Part shown: positions 13,775-22,375 of the stretch, in pieces
How positions within the stretch are numbered: the stretch's first letter is position 1
How the letters are laid out: every line of letters begins with the position of its first letter
NCBI RefSeq assembly: GCF_013404075.1
Contig: NZ_JACBJQ010000031.1
Coordinates: 1 to 64,000 of the forward strand
From: Mycolicibacterium vinylchloridicum
GTDB lineage: Bacteria > Actinomycetota > Actinomycetes > Mycobacteriales > Mycobacteriaceae
Reading direction: 5' to 3'
Length of the DNA stretch: 64,000 bases
Program-made: the position numbers and the translations under genes
The notes under the pieces: model-generated
Databases searched by the model: none
What the model was told of the DNA's origin: nothing
Seen by the model: only the letters and a program-made list of their open reading frames with translations

Positions 13775-16753
13775 TTATGCGCTGATCACCGACACCACCC
13801 CCGACAGCGAGGTGATGTAGACATTGCCTTCGTTGTCGCCGGTGGGGCTGATCGCGACCCCGTACGCGAAGGCGCTGATATCGATGTTGTTGATGACCAC
13901 CCCGTCGGTATTGATCACCGACACCGTCCCCGCCCCACCGTTGGTGACGTAGACGTAGCCGGTCGAACTGACCGCCACGCCTTGCGGATTGGGGCCGACG
14001 GTGATGGTCTTGGCGACGTTGCCCGCGGGGTTGATCACCGACACCGTGTCGGCCCCGCTGTTGGTGACGTAGACGTAGCCGGTCGAACTGACTGCTATCC
14101 CTTGTGGATTGGGGCCGACGGTGATCGTGTCGACGACCGAGCCGGCGGCGTTGAGCACCGACACTGTGCCACTGTTGTAGTTGGTGACGTAGACATTGCC
14201 GCCGGCGCTGACTGCAACGCCGCTCGGGCTGTCGCCGACCGTGACGGTGTTGACGACGTTGCCGGCCGGATTGATCACCGACACGGTGCCGTCCATGTTG
14301 TTGGCAACGTAGACAAAGCCGGTCGAGCTGACCGCAACCGCGCTCGGGCTGTTGCCGACGGTGATGGTGTCGATGACATTGCCGTCGGAGTCGAGCCACG
14401 ACACCGTGTTGTCGCCGCTGTTGGTGACGTAGATGTCACCAGTTGGGCCGACCGCCACGCCATTTGGGCTGTTGCCCACTGTGATGGTGGTGACGACGCT
14501 GCCGGTGGGAGTGATGTAGGGGAGTGTCCCGAGGAAATCGGCGAGGTAGATGTTGCCCGCGTTGCTGCCGCCGGCGCCGGCCGCGCCCACCCCGCCCAGG
14601 AAGCCGCCGACGTCGATCGTCGACACCAAGAACGTCGACCCCGCGGCACCGCCCGCTCCGCCCGCACCGACGACACGGGTGACGGCAGCGCCGCTGGATC
14701 CTGCGGCGCCGGCACTGCCGCCGTTGCCGCCATCGCCGGCGAGCCCGCCGAGGCCGGCTGCGCCGCCGTCCCCGCCGTCCCCGCCGGTGCTCACCGAATC
14801 GGTGCCGGCGTCGGTCGTGTAGACGCTGCTGTTGCCGCCGAATCCGCCGGCCCCGCCGGTCGCGAATGCGCCGCCCGCACCACCGTCACCGCCGGCTCCG
14901 GCCGTCGCGTTGCCGCCATCGCCACCGCTCGCCGAGCCGGTGGCGGCGTTGCCGCCGAAACCGCCTGCGCCACCGTCGGCCAACAGCGCGCCCGCGCCGC
15001 CCTGCCCGCCGGCACCGCCTGCCGCCGCGCCCGCGCCGTCGGCCTTCGCAGCACCGCCGACACCACCCACCCCTCCGGTGCGTCCGAGGGCGCCCGCCCG
15101 GCCGCCGTCGCCGCCGTCGCCGCCGGTCGCCGTTGCCGTGCTGCTGACCAACGACTCCCCATAGCCGCCTGCGCCGCCTGCGCCGCCCGCGGCACCGATC
15201 GAGCCACGACCGCCGTCGCCGCCGTTCCCGCCCGTCGCCGATTGGTTGGCGATCGCCGACCCGCCTGCGCCACCGGCTCCTCCTGTGCCGCCGGTGATCC
15301 CGTCACCGAAAATGCCGCTGTCACCGCCGTCGCCACCGTGACCGGCGATCGCCACGCCCTCGCCCTGATTGATTGCCCCGTTGCCCGCGAACGGCAGATC
15401 GGCGTTGCCGCCGTCGCCGGCCCGGCCGATGAACAACACCGAACCGCCCCGGCCACCCGAACCGCCTGTGGCGGTGCCCGTTCCCGACGAGCCCTCGCCC
15501 GCATCGCCGATGTTGGCCGAGGCGCCGCCACCGCCGGTCCCGCCATTGCCGCCGGGGCCGACCGTGCTGTCGCCACCGGCCCCGCCGTTGCCGGCCACCG
15601 CGGCACCGTAGGCGCTGAATACCACGCCTTCCCAAGCACTTCCGCCGGCACCGCCGGCACCGGCCAGTAGGCCGCCTCGGCCACCGTTACCGCCGTTGCC
15701 GCCCGTCGCGGTGCCCGCCGCGCCGTCGGCATCGATGCCGTCCCAGTTCTGGGTGGCCGCACCGCCACCACCGCCGGCGCCACCGTTCCCGAAAAGTCCG
15801 GTCAAGCCACCGTTGCCGCCATTGCCCCCGGTGGCATAGCCGTTCACCGCGAAGGAGACGTAGCCGCCGACACCGCCGCCGCCGCTGTTACCCGAGAGCA
15901 GGCCTGCGTTGCCGCCATTGCCGCCGTTACCGGCCGTCGCACCAAACCAATTCACGTTGCCGTTGTCGGCGCCGCCGTATCCGCCGCTGCCGCCGTTGCC
16001 CACCAACAGCCCGCCGTTGCCGCCGCGCCCACCGTTGGTGGCCGCCGACACCAAGAACCCGGTTGTGCTGTCGTACACGGCATCCGTGCCGTTGCCGCCG
16101 GCCCCGCCGTTTCCGAACAGCATCGCGTTGCCACCATGCCCGGCGTCGCAGGCGGGACCCATGCAGCCCGCAGCGCCACCGGCGCCGTCACCGGGTTTGA
16201 ACACGCTGCCGAAGAACAGTCCGGCGTTGCCGCCGTTGCCGCCGTTGTACCCATTGCCGCCGGACCCGAGCAGCAGGCCACCGTGGCCGCCGTTGCACTT
16301 CACGATCCCGGTGCACTGCACATCGGTGGAGCTGTAGCTATAGCCGTTGCCGACCAACAACCCCGCGTTCGGGTGATCCGCAGTGCCGTTCGACACGAAG
16401 ATCGAATAGATGGCTCCGGCGACCAAGCCCGGCTGCCACACCGGCAGCGCCGAAGCCGACGGGAGTTTGAAAGGCTTTGGTGCGCTGGTCCTTTCGGCGA
16501 CAATTCGGGCCGGTCTCTCGGCGGCCTTGCCGGCTGCCGCCTTCTTGGCCGACCGTGTTGTCGAGACCGGTTTCTTCCCAGCGGTTTTGGTGCCGGGTTT
16601 TAGCCTGGCCGCGTGCGATGCCGTCGCGCCGGTTGCGGTGTCGGCGGTGGCGACACCCGCCCCGCCGGTCAGCGCCGCACCGGCCAGCGCCGCGCCCACA
16701 CCGAGACTGAGTGCGCCCATTCCAAGCCAGGAATACGTGCTGGACTGATCCAT
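13775..16753 (-). CDS. exported PGRS-like glycine-rich protein with C-terminal YVTN propeller
   Basis: A 992-aa protein with a signal-like N-terminus (SWLGMGALSLGVGAALAGAAL) and a basic Lys/Ala linker, then about 600 residues of GGxGG / NGGNGG repeats of PGRS type. The last 240 residues hold six repeats of about 40 aa (TITVGNSPxGVAVSSTGxVYVTN), a YVTN/NHL beta-propeller. M. tuberculosis PGRS proteins carry an N-terminal PE domain; here none is seen and a signal peptide takes its place. GGAAGGG precedes the ATG at 16753. Two identical palindromes lie about 100 bases upstream. Probably a cell-surface protein; function unknown. Confidence 0.75.
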   Translation of the reverse strand: MDQSSTYSWLGMGALSLGVGAALAGAALTGGAGVATADTATGATASHAARLKPGTKTAGKKPVSTTRSAKKAAAGKAAERPARIVAERTSAPKPFKLPSASALPVWQPGLVAGAIYSIFVSNGTADHPNAGLLVGNGYSYSSTDVQCTGIVKCNGGHGGLLLGSGGNGYNGGNGGNAGLFFGSVFKPGDGAGGAAGCMGPACDAGHGGNAMLFGNGGAGGNGTDAVYDSTTGFLVSAATNGGRGGNGGLLVGNGGSGGYGGADNGNVNWFGATAGNGGNGGNAGLLSGNSGGGGVGGYVSFAVNGYATGGNGGNGGLTGLFGNGGAGGGGGAATQNWDGIDADGAAGTATGGNGGNGGRGGLLAGAGGAGGSAWEGVVFSAYGAAVAGNGGAGGDSTVGPGGNGGTGGGGASANIGDAGEGSSGTGTATGGSGGRGGSVLFIGRAGDGGNADLPFAGNGAINQGEGVAIAGHGGDGGDSGIFGDGITGGTGGAGGAGGSAIANQSATGGNGGDGGRGSIGAAGGAGGAGGYGESLVSSTATATGGDGGDGGRAGALGRTGGVGGVGGAAKADGAGAAAGGAGGQGGAGALLADGGAGGFGGNAATGSASGGDGGNATAGAGGDGGAGGAFATGGAGGFGGNSSVYTTDAGTDSVSTGGDGGDGGAAGLGGLAGDGGNGGSAGAAGSSGAAVTRVVGAGGAGGAAGSTFLVSTIDVGGFLGGVGAAGAGGSNAGNIYLADFLGTLPYITPTGSVVTTITVGNSPNGVAVGPTGDIYVTNSGDNTVSWLDSDGNVIDTITVGNSPSAVAVSSTGFVYVANNMDGTVSVINPAGNVVNTVTVGDSPSGVAVSAGGNVYVTNYNSGTVSVLNAAGSVVDTITVGPNPQGIAVSSTGYVYVTNSGADTVSVINPAGNVAKTITVGPNPQGVAVSSTGYVYVTNGGAGTVSVINTDGVVINNIDISAFAYGVAISPTGDNEGNVYITSLSGVVSVISA
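13790..14505 (-). repeat. six tandem units of about 120 bp encoding propeller blades
   Basis: Units of about 120 bp, each encoding one 40-residue blade, are strongly alike at DNA level (for example the shared TTGGTGACGTAGACGTAGCC in neighbouring units). Such similarity allows slippage or recombination that changes blade number. It is coding sequence, not a CRISPR: there are no unique spacers. Confidence 0.7.
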
Positions 16754-16849
16754 CGGTTCGGCCCTTCCGGCAAACAGCAAATTCACAGGTTGCACCAATT
16801 TTAGGAATTTGCGTGTGCGAAAGTTGGAACCGACTCGCCGTTATTTTGA

Positions 16850-16890
16850 TCCGCAATGCGGACTTAATGCGAAATGTTCCGCAATGCGGA
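16850..16890. promoter_or_regulatory. two identical palindromes TCCGCAATGCGGA
   Basis: TCCGCAATGCGGA occurs at 16850-16862 and 16878-16890, 28 bases apart, in the gap between the GntR gene's stop and the PGRS-like gene's start. Each copy is a perfect 6+1+6 palindrome. They are the most likely operator for the PGRS-like/YHYH operon; the GntR regulator next door is the first candidate to bind them. Confidence 0.55.
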
Positions 16891-16891
16891 T

Positions 16892-17599
16892 TCAACCGCG
16901 ACGGAATTCATGTGAATTCAAATCGGCCTTTTCTGGAAGTTCACCGATGAGCGCGTCGAGGAAGCCGCCGGCTTCGCGGCCGGCGCGGTCGGCGTCTTGG
17001 GCGGCGATCGCTTCGATCAGATCCGTGTGATCGACGTGGGGGTCCATCGTGCTGGTGATGGCGACACTGTCGGCCACCGCCTCGGTCAATCCGCGGTACA
17101 GCTCGATGAGCACGGTGTTGTGCGACGCCCGGACCACAGCGAAATGTAGGTCGGCATCGGCGCGCGAGAAGTCGGCGGCGCCGTGCTGGTCGTCTCGGCA
17201 GTTGAGGAGCTCGCGGAGCTCGACGACATCGTCTTCGGTGCGGGCTGCCGCCGCCAGCCGGGCGCCCTCGACCTCCAGGCATCGGCGGACCTGAAGCACC
17301 TCGCGCAGTCTCGATCCGCACATCCGGCTCAGCGCGCCGGAGATCTCACTGGTGGCGCGGACATAGGTGCCATCACCCCGGCGGACCTCCAGGATCCCGC
17401 TGTGTGCCAGCGCGCGGACGGCCTCCCGGACGGTGTTGCGTCCGACCCCGAGGGCGGCGGCCAAGCCCGGTTCGGTCGGGATTCGCGTTCCGACCGGCCA
17501 TTCACCCGACGTGATGGACAGTCGCAGCTGGTCGATGGCGTGGTCGACCAGCCCGGCGGGGCGTGCGGCGGCGAGCGGCATCCGGAAAACCCTTTTCAT
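16892..17599 (-). CDS. GntR-family (FadR-type) transcriptional regulator
   Basis: A 235-aa regulator. The N-terminal winged helix is clear (LRLSITSGEWPVGTRIPTEP, AAALGVGRNTVREAVRALAH, ILEVRRGDGTYV). The C-terminal 150 residues are a helical FCD effector domain (LREVLQVRRCLEVEGARLAA, FHF-like ADLHFAVVRASHN). FCD regulators usually sense small carboxylates. It is divergent from the MFS transporter with only 31 bases between, so it probably controls that transporter and itself. An alternative start, MPLAAARPAG, lies six codons in. Confidence 0.85.
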   Translation of the reverse strand: MKRVFRMPLAAARPAGLVDHAIDQLRLSITSGEWPVGTRIPTEPGLAAALGVGRNTVREAVRALAHSGILEVRRGDGTYVRATSEISGALSRMCGSRLREVLQVRRCLEVEGARLAAAARTEDDVVELRELLNCRDDQHGAADFSRADADLHFAVVRASHNTVLIELYRGLTEAVADSVAITSTMDPHVDHTDLIEAIAAQDADRAGREAGGFLDALIGELPEKADLNSHEFRRG

Positions 17600-17630
17600 C
17601 CGATCATGGGATGTATGGCAGGATAGCTCG

Positions 17631-18854
17631 GTGAGTCGCTACGAGCACGACCTGAGCCTCGAATTGGAGGGTTGCGTCGAAGTGCCGCCCGCCGGCCGGG
17701 TCGCCGCCGGCGGAGTCCTGATCGTCGCCGTGGTGCTCACCGCCCTCAACCTGCGCCCCGCGGTCACCAGTGTCGGGCCCGTCCTCGGCGATATGCAGCG
17801 AGCACTCGGTGCGTCCGCGATCTGGGCCGGTGTGCTGACCACTTTGCCCGGATTATGTTTCGCGGGAGCCGGTCTGGCGGCGGCGACATTGTCTCGCCGG
17901 TTCGGGCTGGGCCGCTCGATCAGCATGGCGCTGGCCATCTTGATTGCGGGCCTTCTTGTCCGAGTGCTCGACGGCCCCTATGTCGTCATCGGCGGAACAT
18001 TGGTGGCGACGGCGGGAATCGCGGTCATCAACGTCCTGATCCCGGTGGTGATCAAGCAGGCGTTCCCCACCCAACTCGGACTGATGACGGGCATCTATAC
18101 CGCCGCCCTCCAGGGCGGCGGTGCGCTGGGCTCTGCGGTCACACCGCCGCTCGAGAACGTCTTCGGTGGCTGGCGACCGGCATTGAGCAGTTGGGCGGTG
18201 CTGGCCATCGTCGCGCTGCTGGCGTGGCTGATCGCCGTGCGCCACGTCGGCGGCGGCACCCAGGACGTCGCCGGGTCGGGCGAGCACCGGTCGCTGTTGC
18301 GGAATCGGCTGGCCTGGACCGTGACGCTGTTCTTCGGAACGCAGTCGATGCTGGCCTACATCATGATGGGCTGGCTGCCCGAAGTGTTCATCGACAACGG
18401 CGTCGACAAGACATCCGCGGGCTTGCTCGTCGGGCTGCTCTCGGTGATCGCGGTGCCCATCAGCCTGATCCTCGCGCCGATGGCGGCGCGCTCGGCGCAC
18501 CAGAGTGGCTGGATCGCCGCGCTGGGCGCGTGCGGTGTCGCCGGGGTGGTGGGCCTGCTGGTCGCCCCGGACTACAGCCCGCTGTTGTGGAGTGTCCTGG
18601 TCGGCATCGGCATGAGCGTGTTCTCGTTGGCCCTCACCGTGATCGCCTTGCGCTCTCGCACGCCGCAGGACACCGTTCAGTTGTCAGCCATGGCACAGGG
18701 TTACGGCTACCTATTGGCCGGCGTCGGCCCGTTCCTGTTCGGGACGCTCCATGCTGTGACGGGCGGGTGGACCGTACCGTTCATCATGGTGCTGGCTGTG
18801 TATGCGGTGCAGATCGTGCTGGGCGTGCTGGCGGGCCGCAACCGCTACGTCTGA
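17631..18854 (+). CDS. MFS transporter of the cyanate/nitrite (CynX/NimT) type
   Basis: A 407-aa membrane protein with about twelve hydrophobic segments and the typical opening VLTALNLRPAVTSVGPVLGDM of CynX/NimT-like major facilitators, which carry small anions or nitroaromatic compounds. The GTG at 17631 is chosen because it gives the family length and AGGA lies just upstream; longer starts would overlap the divergent GntR gene. It is followed after 15 bases by a nitronate monooxygenase, suggesting uptake or export of a nitro or small organic compound followed by oxidation. Substrate inferred only. Confidence 0.8.
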   Translation: MSRYEHDLSLELEGCVEVPPAGRVAAGGVLIVAVVLTALNLRPAVTSVGPVLGDMQRALGASAIWAGVLTTLPGLCFAGAGLAAATLSRRFGLGRSISMALAILIAGLLVRVLDGPYVVIGGTLVATAGIAVINVLIPVVIKQAFPTQLGLMTGIYTAALQGGGALGSAVTPPLENVFGGWRPALSSWAVLAIVALLAWLIAVRHVGGGTQDVAGSGEHRSLLRNRLAWTVTLFFGTQSMLAYIMMGWLPEVFIDNGVDKTSAGLLVGLLSVIAVPISLILAPMAARSAHQSGWIAALGACGVAGVVGLLVAPDYSPLLWSVLVGIGMSVFSLALTVIALRSRTPQDTVQLSAMAQGYGYLLAGVGPFLFGTLHAVTGGWTVPFIMVLAVYAVQIVLGVLAGRNRYV

Positions 18855-18869
18855 GCGAGGAGGGGCGCG

Positions 18870-19799
18870 GTGTTATCGACGGACTGGTCGCGGTCGATCG
18901 GCATCGACGTTCCGATCGTGAACGCGCCGATGGGCGGCGTGGCCGGGGGTGCACTGGCCGCCGCGGTTTCGGGTGCGGGTGGCCTCGGCATGATCGGGAT
19001 GGGCAGCTCCGGTACCGCCGAGCGACTTGCCGCCGAGCTCGAGCACGTGTCGAATCCGGAGCGCCCCTTCGGGATTGGCCTGGTGGATTGGGTGGTCGCC
19101 AGCCAGCCCGGCCTGCTCGATACCGCGCTGGCCGCGGGCCCCACGCTGCTGTGCGTGAGTTTCGGCGACACCTGGGATTGGGTGCCGCGCGCGCACGACG
19201 CGGGCGTGATCGCCGCGACCCAGGTCAGTGATCTGTCCAGTGCGCAGCGTGCGGTGGCCGCAGGCATCGACGTGGTGATCGCCCGTGGAGCCGAAGGCGG
19301 TGGTCACGGTCAGCCGCTCGTGGGCACGCTGCCGCTGCTGACGGCACTGCTCGATCGCGTATCAGTACCGGTTTTGGCGGCCGGCGGCATCTCGTCCGCG
19401 CGGGGGCTGGCCGCGGCGCTCGCCGCGGGTGCCTCGGCGGCGTGGGTGGGAACGGCATTCTGCGCGTGCCCCGAATCGCTGCTGTCCGACAAGGCGCGTG
19501 ACGTGATGCTGGCGGCGGGGGAGACCGGAACCGTCACCACGCGGGTCTTCGATATCGCGCTGGGGTACCCGTGGCCGGCGCAGCTTCCAGAACGGGTGCT
19601 GCGCAACAGCTTCAGTGATCGCTGGGACGGTGACGAGGCCGCGTTGAGTGTCGATCCGGGTGCGGCCGAGGAGTTGGCTCAGGCGATCGCGGCCGAGAAT
19701 TACTCTGTCGCGCCGATCAACGCCGGGCAGGGTGTTGGTGAGCTGGTCGAGGTTCGGTCGGTCGCCGAGGTGATCGACAAGCTGACTATGCGGGATTGA
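18870..19799 (+). CDS. nitronate monooxygenase-like flavoenzyme
   Basis: A 309-aa TIM-barrel flavoprotein of the 2-nitropropane dioxygenase family. It shows the N-terminal PIVNAPMGGVAGGALAAAVS, the FMN-binding ARGAEGGGHG and the phosphate-binding VPVLAAGGISSARGLAAALA. The family oxidises alkyl nitronates or acts as an enoyl reductase-like enzyme. It is probably co-transcribed with the MFS gene (15-base gap, GAGGAGGGG before the GTG/ATG region). Its 3' end overlaps the convergent DapB-like gene by 14 bases. Confidence 0.8.
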   Translation: MLSTDWSRSIGIDVPIVNAPMGGVAGGALAAAVSGAGGLGMIGMGSSGTAERLAAELEHVSNPERPFGIGLVDWVVASQPGLLDTALAAGPTLLCVSFGDTWDWVPRAHDAGVIAATQVSDLSSAQRAVAAGIDVVIARGAEGGGHGQPLVGTLPLLTALLDRVSVPVLAAGGISSARGLAAALAAGASAAWVGTAFCACPESLLSDKARDVMLAAGETGTVTTRVFDIALGYPWPAQLPERVLRNSFSDRWDGDEAALSVDPGAAEELAQAIAAENYSVAPINAGQGVGELVEVRSVAEVIDKLTMRD

Positions 19800-20889
19800 A
19801 CGCGTGCCGCGGGATCGTCAGCGGCAGGTCCACCGAGCTCACCAGGCCGGGTTCGGCTGCGACGACATAGGGCACGGCATTGACGACGCGCATCGCGGTG
19901 GCCACCATGGCGCCCGCGCCGGACGTCATCGACTCGATGCCGGCCTTCTTGCGATCGCGCAGCGTCACGTCGAACGTGCAGTCGATATCCGGTGTCCCGG
20001 TGACAACTATGCGATAACCGAGGGCGTTGGGCAAGGTCGGCCAGTGCGGCGCGACATCGGGCGCCAGCCGGGTGACGTGCTCGATGACGATGGCTTCCTT
20101 GCCGTCGACGATTCCGATCGCCTGCATCCGTAACGCGCCGCAGGTGCCGGCCTCGACGGTGCCCATCGCCACGTCCAGCGTCCGCTCGGTGACCGCGCGG
20201 TCGAATGTCTCACGCACCTCCTGCAATTCGACGCCGAGCGCGTCGGCCACCATCCGGATCTGGCCGTGCCATTCGCCCGCGATCGCGCCGGGGAAACTGA
20301 TCCATGGCGTGTAGTCCAGCGGCCGGCCGAATCCCAGTGCGTCGCTCATGATGTCGGGTACGCCGTAGTCGTCGTACAGGCCGATCTCATAGGAGTGGAT
20401 CTTCTCGATCTGCGACGACTGCGTACTGAGCACGAGCGGCAGGTAATCCGCCGCGAAGCCCGGCTCGATTCCCGACGCGTACAACGTGGCCTGGCCCTGT
20501 TTGGCGGCGACCGCCAGTTGATCGCGCCACTGCGCCGGTTCGTAGGCGTGTGGATTGACCAACCGGGTGGTGCTGGTCGTCACGACGTTGAGTCCGGCGC
20601 TCAGCAGCGTGACGTAGTCGGGGATATGGCCGGCATCGCGCTCGGGCCCGCTGGCCGCATAGATCACGCAGTCCGGCTTCAGCGCGATCAACGCGTCGGC
20701 ATCGGTGGTGACCGCCAGCCCGATCGGATCACCGTTGGCCAGCTCGCCGGCGTCACGGCCGTCCTTGTCCGGCGAGTGCACCCAGACGCCGACGAGGTCG
20801 AGATCGGGGCGCTGGTGGATGGCGCGGATCGCGATCGATCCGATGCCACCGGTCGACCAGACGACGACGCGGTATCGACCTTCAGCCAT
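19786..20889 (-). CDS. DapB-like NAD(P)-dependent oxidoreductase
   Basis: A 367-aa protein with an N-terminal Rossmann fold (YRVVVWSTGGIGSIAIRAIH, then LVGVWVHSPDKDGRDAGEL) as in dihydrodipicolinate reductase-like and diaminopentanoate dehydrogenase-like enzymes. The C-terminal domain is of the mycobacterial-specific type. These paralogues are abundant in mycobacteria, often near lipid or steroid catabolic genes, and most lack an assigned substrate. GGAGG precedes the ATG. The upstream gap contains three AACCTAA-type motifs shared with the aldehyde dehydrogenase promoter at 22338, so it may belong to the double-TetR regulon. Confidence 0.7.
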   Translation of the reverse strand: MAEGRYRVVVWSTGGIGSIAIRAIHQRPDLDLVGVWVHSPDKDGRDAGELANGDPIGLAVTTDADALIALKPDCVIYAASGPERDAGHIPDYVTLLSAGLNVVTTSTTRLVNPHAYEPAQWRDQLAVAAKQGQATLYASGIEPGFAADYLPLVLSTQSSQIEKIHSYEIGLYDDYGVPDIMSDALGFGRPLDYTPWISFPGAIAGEWHGQIRMVADALGVELQEVRETFDRAVTERTLDVAMGTVEAGTCGALRMQAIGIVDGKEAIVIEHVTRLAPDVAPHWPTLPNALGYRIVVTGTPDIDCTFDVTLRDRKKAGIESMTSGAGAMVATAMRVVNAVPYVVAAEPGLVSSVDLPLTIPRHAFNPA

Positions 20890-20901
20890 CCCGACCTCCG
20901 A

Positions 20902-20994
20902 AACCTAACGTTTGATCCGGAACCTAACAGTCGTCTGTCGGCACGGTCAAGGAAACGGGCGATCCGCCGTCATCGGGAACAAAATTTAGGTTAT
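20902..20994. promoter_or_regulatory. cluster of AACCTAAC / TTAGGTT motifs
   Basis: AACCTAAC occurs at 20902 and 20921 (minus-strand GTTAGGTT), and GAACAAAATTTAGGTTAT at 20977-20994 on the plus strand. The last matches 22338-22355, upstream of the aldehyde dehydrogenase, at 16 of 18 positions. The motifs lie before the DapB-like gene, next to the end of the double-TetR gene. They are a candidate operator set; non-palindromic sites are known for the double-TetR regulator Mce3R. Confidence 0.5.
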
Positions 20995-22232
20995 TGTGAG
21001 CCGAGCTCACGCCGCCCCGCGATACCACGCAACGAGGTGTCGCGGACGTGGACCTGTGCAGCTCTGGTCCCCAGATCACGCAGGATGTTCTCCGGGATCC
21101 AGCCGACTCCGATGACGGCACGGGCCAGCGTCTCGTTTGACGGGCAGTCGATGCTGATCTCGCCGGACCGGATACCCTCGGCCAGAAGTGATTTCATCTG
21201 TTCGACGCGAGTCGAGAACAGCCAGCCGGGGCTCGGGGTGTCCGGGGGGCACTGACGCATCCACGCCAGCTGGATGCGGAACTCGTCACCGAATCGGTCC
21301 AGCACGTTGGTGTGAATCCATGACATCGCATCGATCTTCTCCAGTGGCGAGGAGTTCGACTGCAGTACGCGGGTCCATCCTGGCGCGATCTTCTCGCCGA
21401 AGGTGCGCATGATGTCGGCCAGCAGTTGGTCTTTCGAACCGATCAGCCGGTACACCGTGCCTATCCCGAGGCCGGCGGCCGAGGCGATGTCCCGGATCGA
21501 GGTGAACTCGAAGCCCTTGCGGCCGAACTCAGTACGGGCGACCGCCCGGATACGTCCGCCCTCGTCGTCGGGATCGGTCATCTCTTGCCAGGATTGCACC
21601 ACCTCGTCGGCGGCGCGGTACGCGGGCGAGGCATCGAGTTCGGCGTCGGTGACGATCTCGGCGGCCAGCCCTTCCAACAGAATCCGGCACAACAGGGCGG
21701 CGAGCTTGTCGGCGCCGGCATTGTGCCGGATGACATCCAGGCCGACGTGCAGCATCGTCTGCACGAATCGGTCGGCGAAGACCGGAAGGACGACATGCGC
21801 TCCGATGTAGCCGCTCCACCTCGCGGCCCGCAGCGTCTGCAGGGTGGCCGCCAAGATGGCGGCCGGCCGCTGCTGGGCGAGCGCGGTCAGCTCCGGGTCC
21901 GGTGACGGAAATTCGTAGAAGGTCATCTGCAATGCGGCCCGATGAGTCACCGCGCACTGGGCGATCGCCGAACCGAGATCGACGAGGCGGTCGAACGCCG
22001 ACAACGTGCCCGGGTCGTCCAGACGACTCTCGGCCTGCGCGGCGATCCGGTCGAGATCCTCGTGGTAGCGCCGCAGCAGCTCGACAAGGATCGCTTCTTT
22101 GGAGTCGAAGTGGTGGTACAGGCTGCCCGCCTGGATGCCCGCGGCGTCGGCGATGTCCTGCAATGACGTTCGGAGCCCGGACACGGCGATCAGCGCAGCG
22201 GCGGACTGCAGTATCTCGGTGCGTCGTACCAT
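20991..22232 (-). CDS. double-TetR (Mce3R-like architecture) transcriptional regulator
   Basis: A 413-aa protein containing two complete TetR units. The first HTH is near residues 20-45 (SLQDIADAAGIQAGSLYHHF), the second near 240-265 (SIRDIASAAGLGIGTVYRLI), each followed by its own helical ligand domain. Mce3R of M. tuberculosis (Rv1963c) has the same tandem layout and similar length. It is divergent from the aldehyde dehydrogenase/P450/SDR cluster and adjacent to the DapB-like gene; both promoter regions carry a shared motif, so it is the likely repressor of these genes. The ligand is unknown. Confidence 0.8.
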   Translation of the reverse strand: MVRRTEILQSAAALIAVSGLRTSLQDIADAAGIQAGSLYHHFDSKEAILVELLRRYHEDLDRIAAQAESRLDDPGTLSAFDRLVDLGSAIAQCAVTHRAALQMTFYEFPSPDPELTALAQQRPAAILAATLQTLRAARWSGYIGAHVVLPVFADRFVQTMLHVGLDVIRHNAGADKLAALLCRILLEGLAAEIVTDAELDASPAYRAADEVVQSWQEMTDPDDEGGRIRAVARTEFGRKGFEFTSIRDIASAAGLGIGTVYRLIGSKDQLLADIMRTFGEKIAPGWTRVLQSNSSPLEKIDAMSWIHTNVLDRFGDEFRIQLAWMRQCPPDTPSPGWLFSTRVEQMKSLLAEGIRSGEISIDCPSNETLARAVIGVGWIPENILRDLGTRAAQVHVRDTSLRGIAGRRELGSQ

Positions 22233-22337
22233 TGCACCTCCGCCTAGCTGACCAGATGTTTGGTAAACGGTAACAGAACGCCGGTTACGCGCGGGCCGCT
22301 CTATCGTTGACGACGGCTAGGCGACTGGGTAGGGTCC

Positions 22338-22355
22338 GAACAAAAGTTAGGTCAT
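22338..22355 (+). promoter_or_regulatory. GAACAAAAGTTAGGTCAT motif before the catabolic cluster
   Basis: This 18-base sequence lies 20 bases before the aldehyde dehydrogenase start and matches 20977-20994 except at two positions. Repetition at both sides of the double-TetR gene makes it a good candidate binding site. It could also include promoter elements. Confidence 0.5.
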
Positions 22356-22375
22356 GCACTCGATGGGCAGAAACA

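Noticed and set aside
13790..14505. Regular repeats that could be taken for a CRISPR array
   Set aside because: The 120-bp units are in frame with a 40-residue propeller blade and have no unique spacers; no cas genes are present.
13643..15670. 675-codon plus-strand frame opposite the PGRS-like gene
   Set aside because: It arises from the glycine-codon repeats read in reverse (Ala/Asp/Val-rich) and has no start signal or family features.
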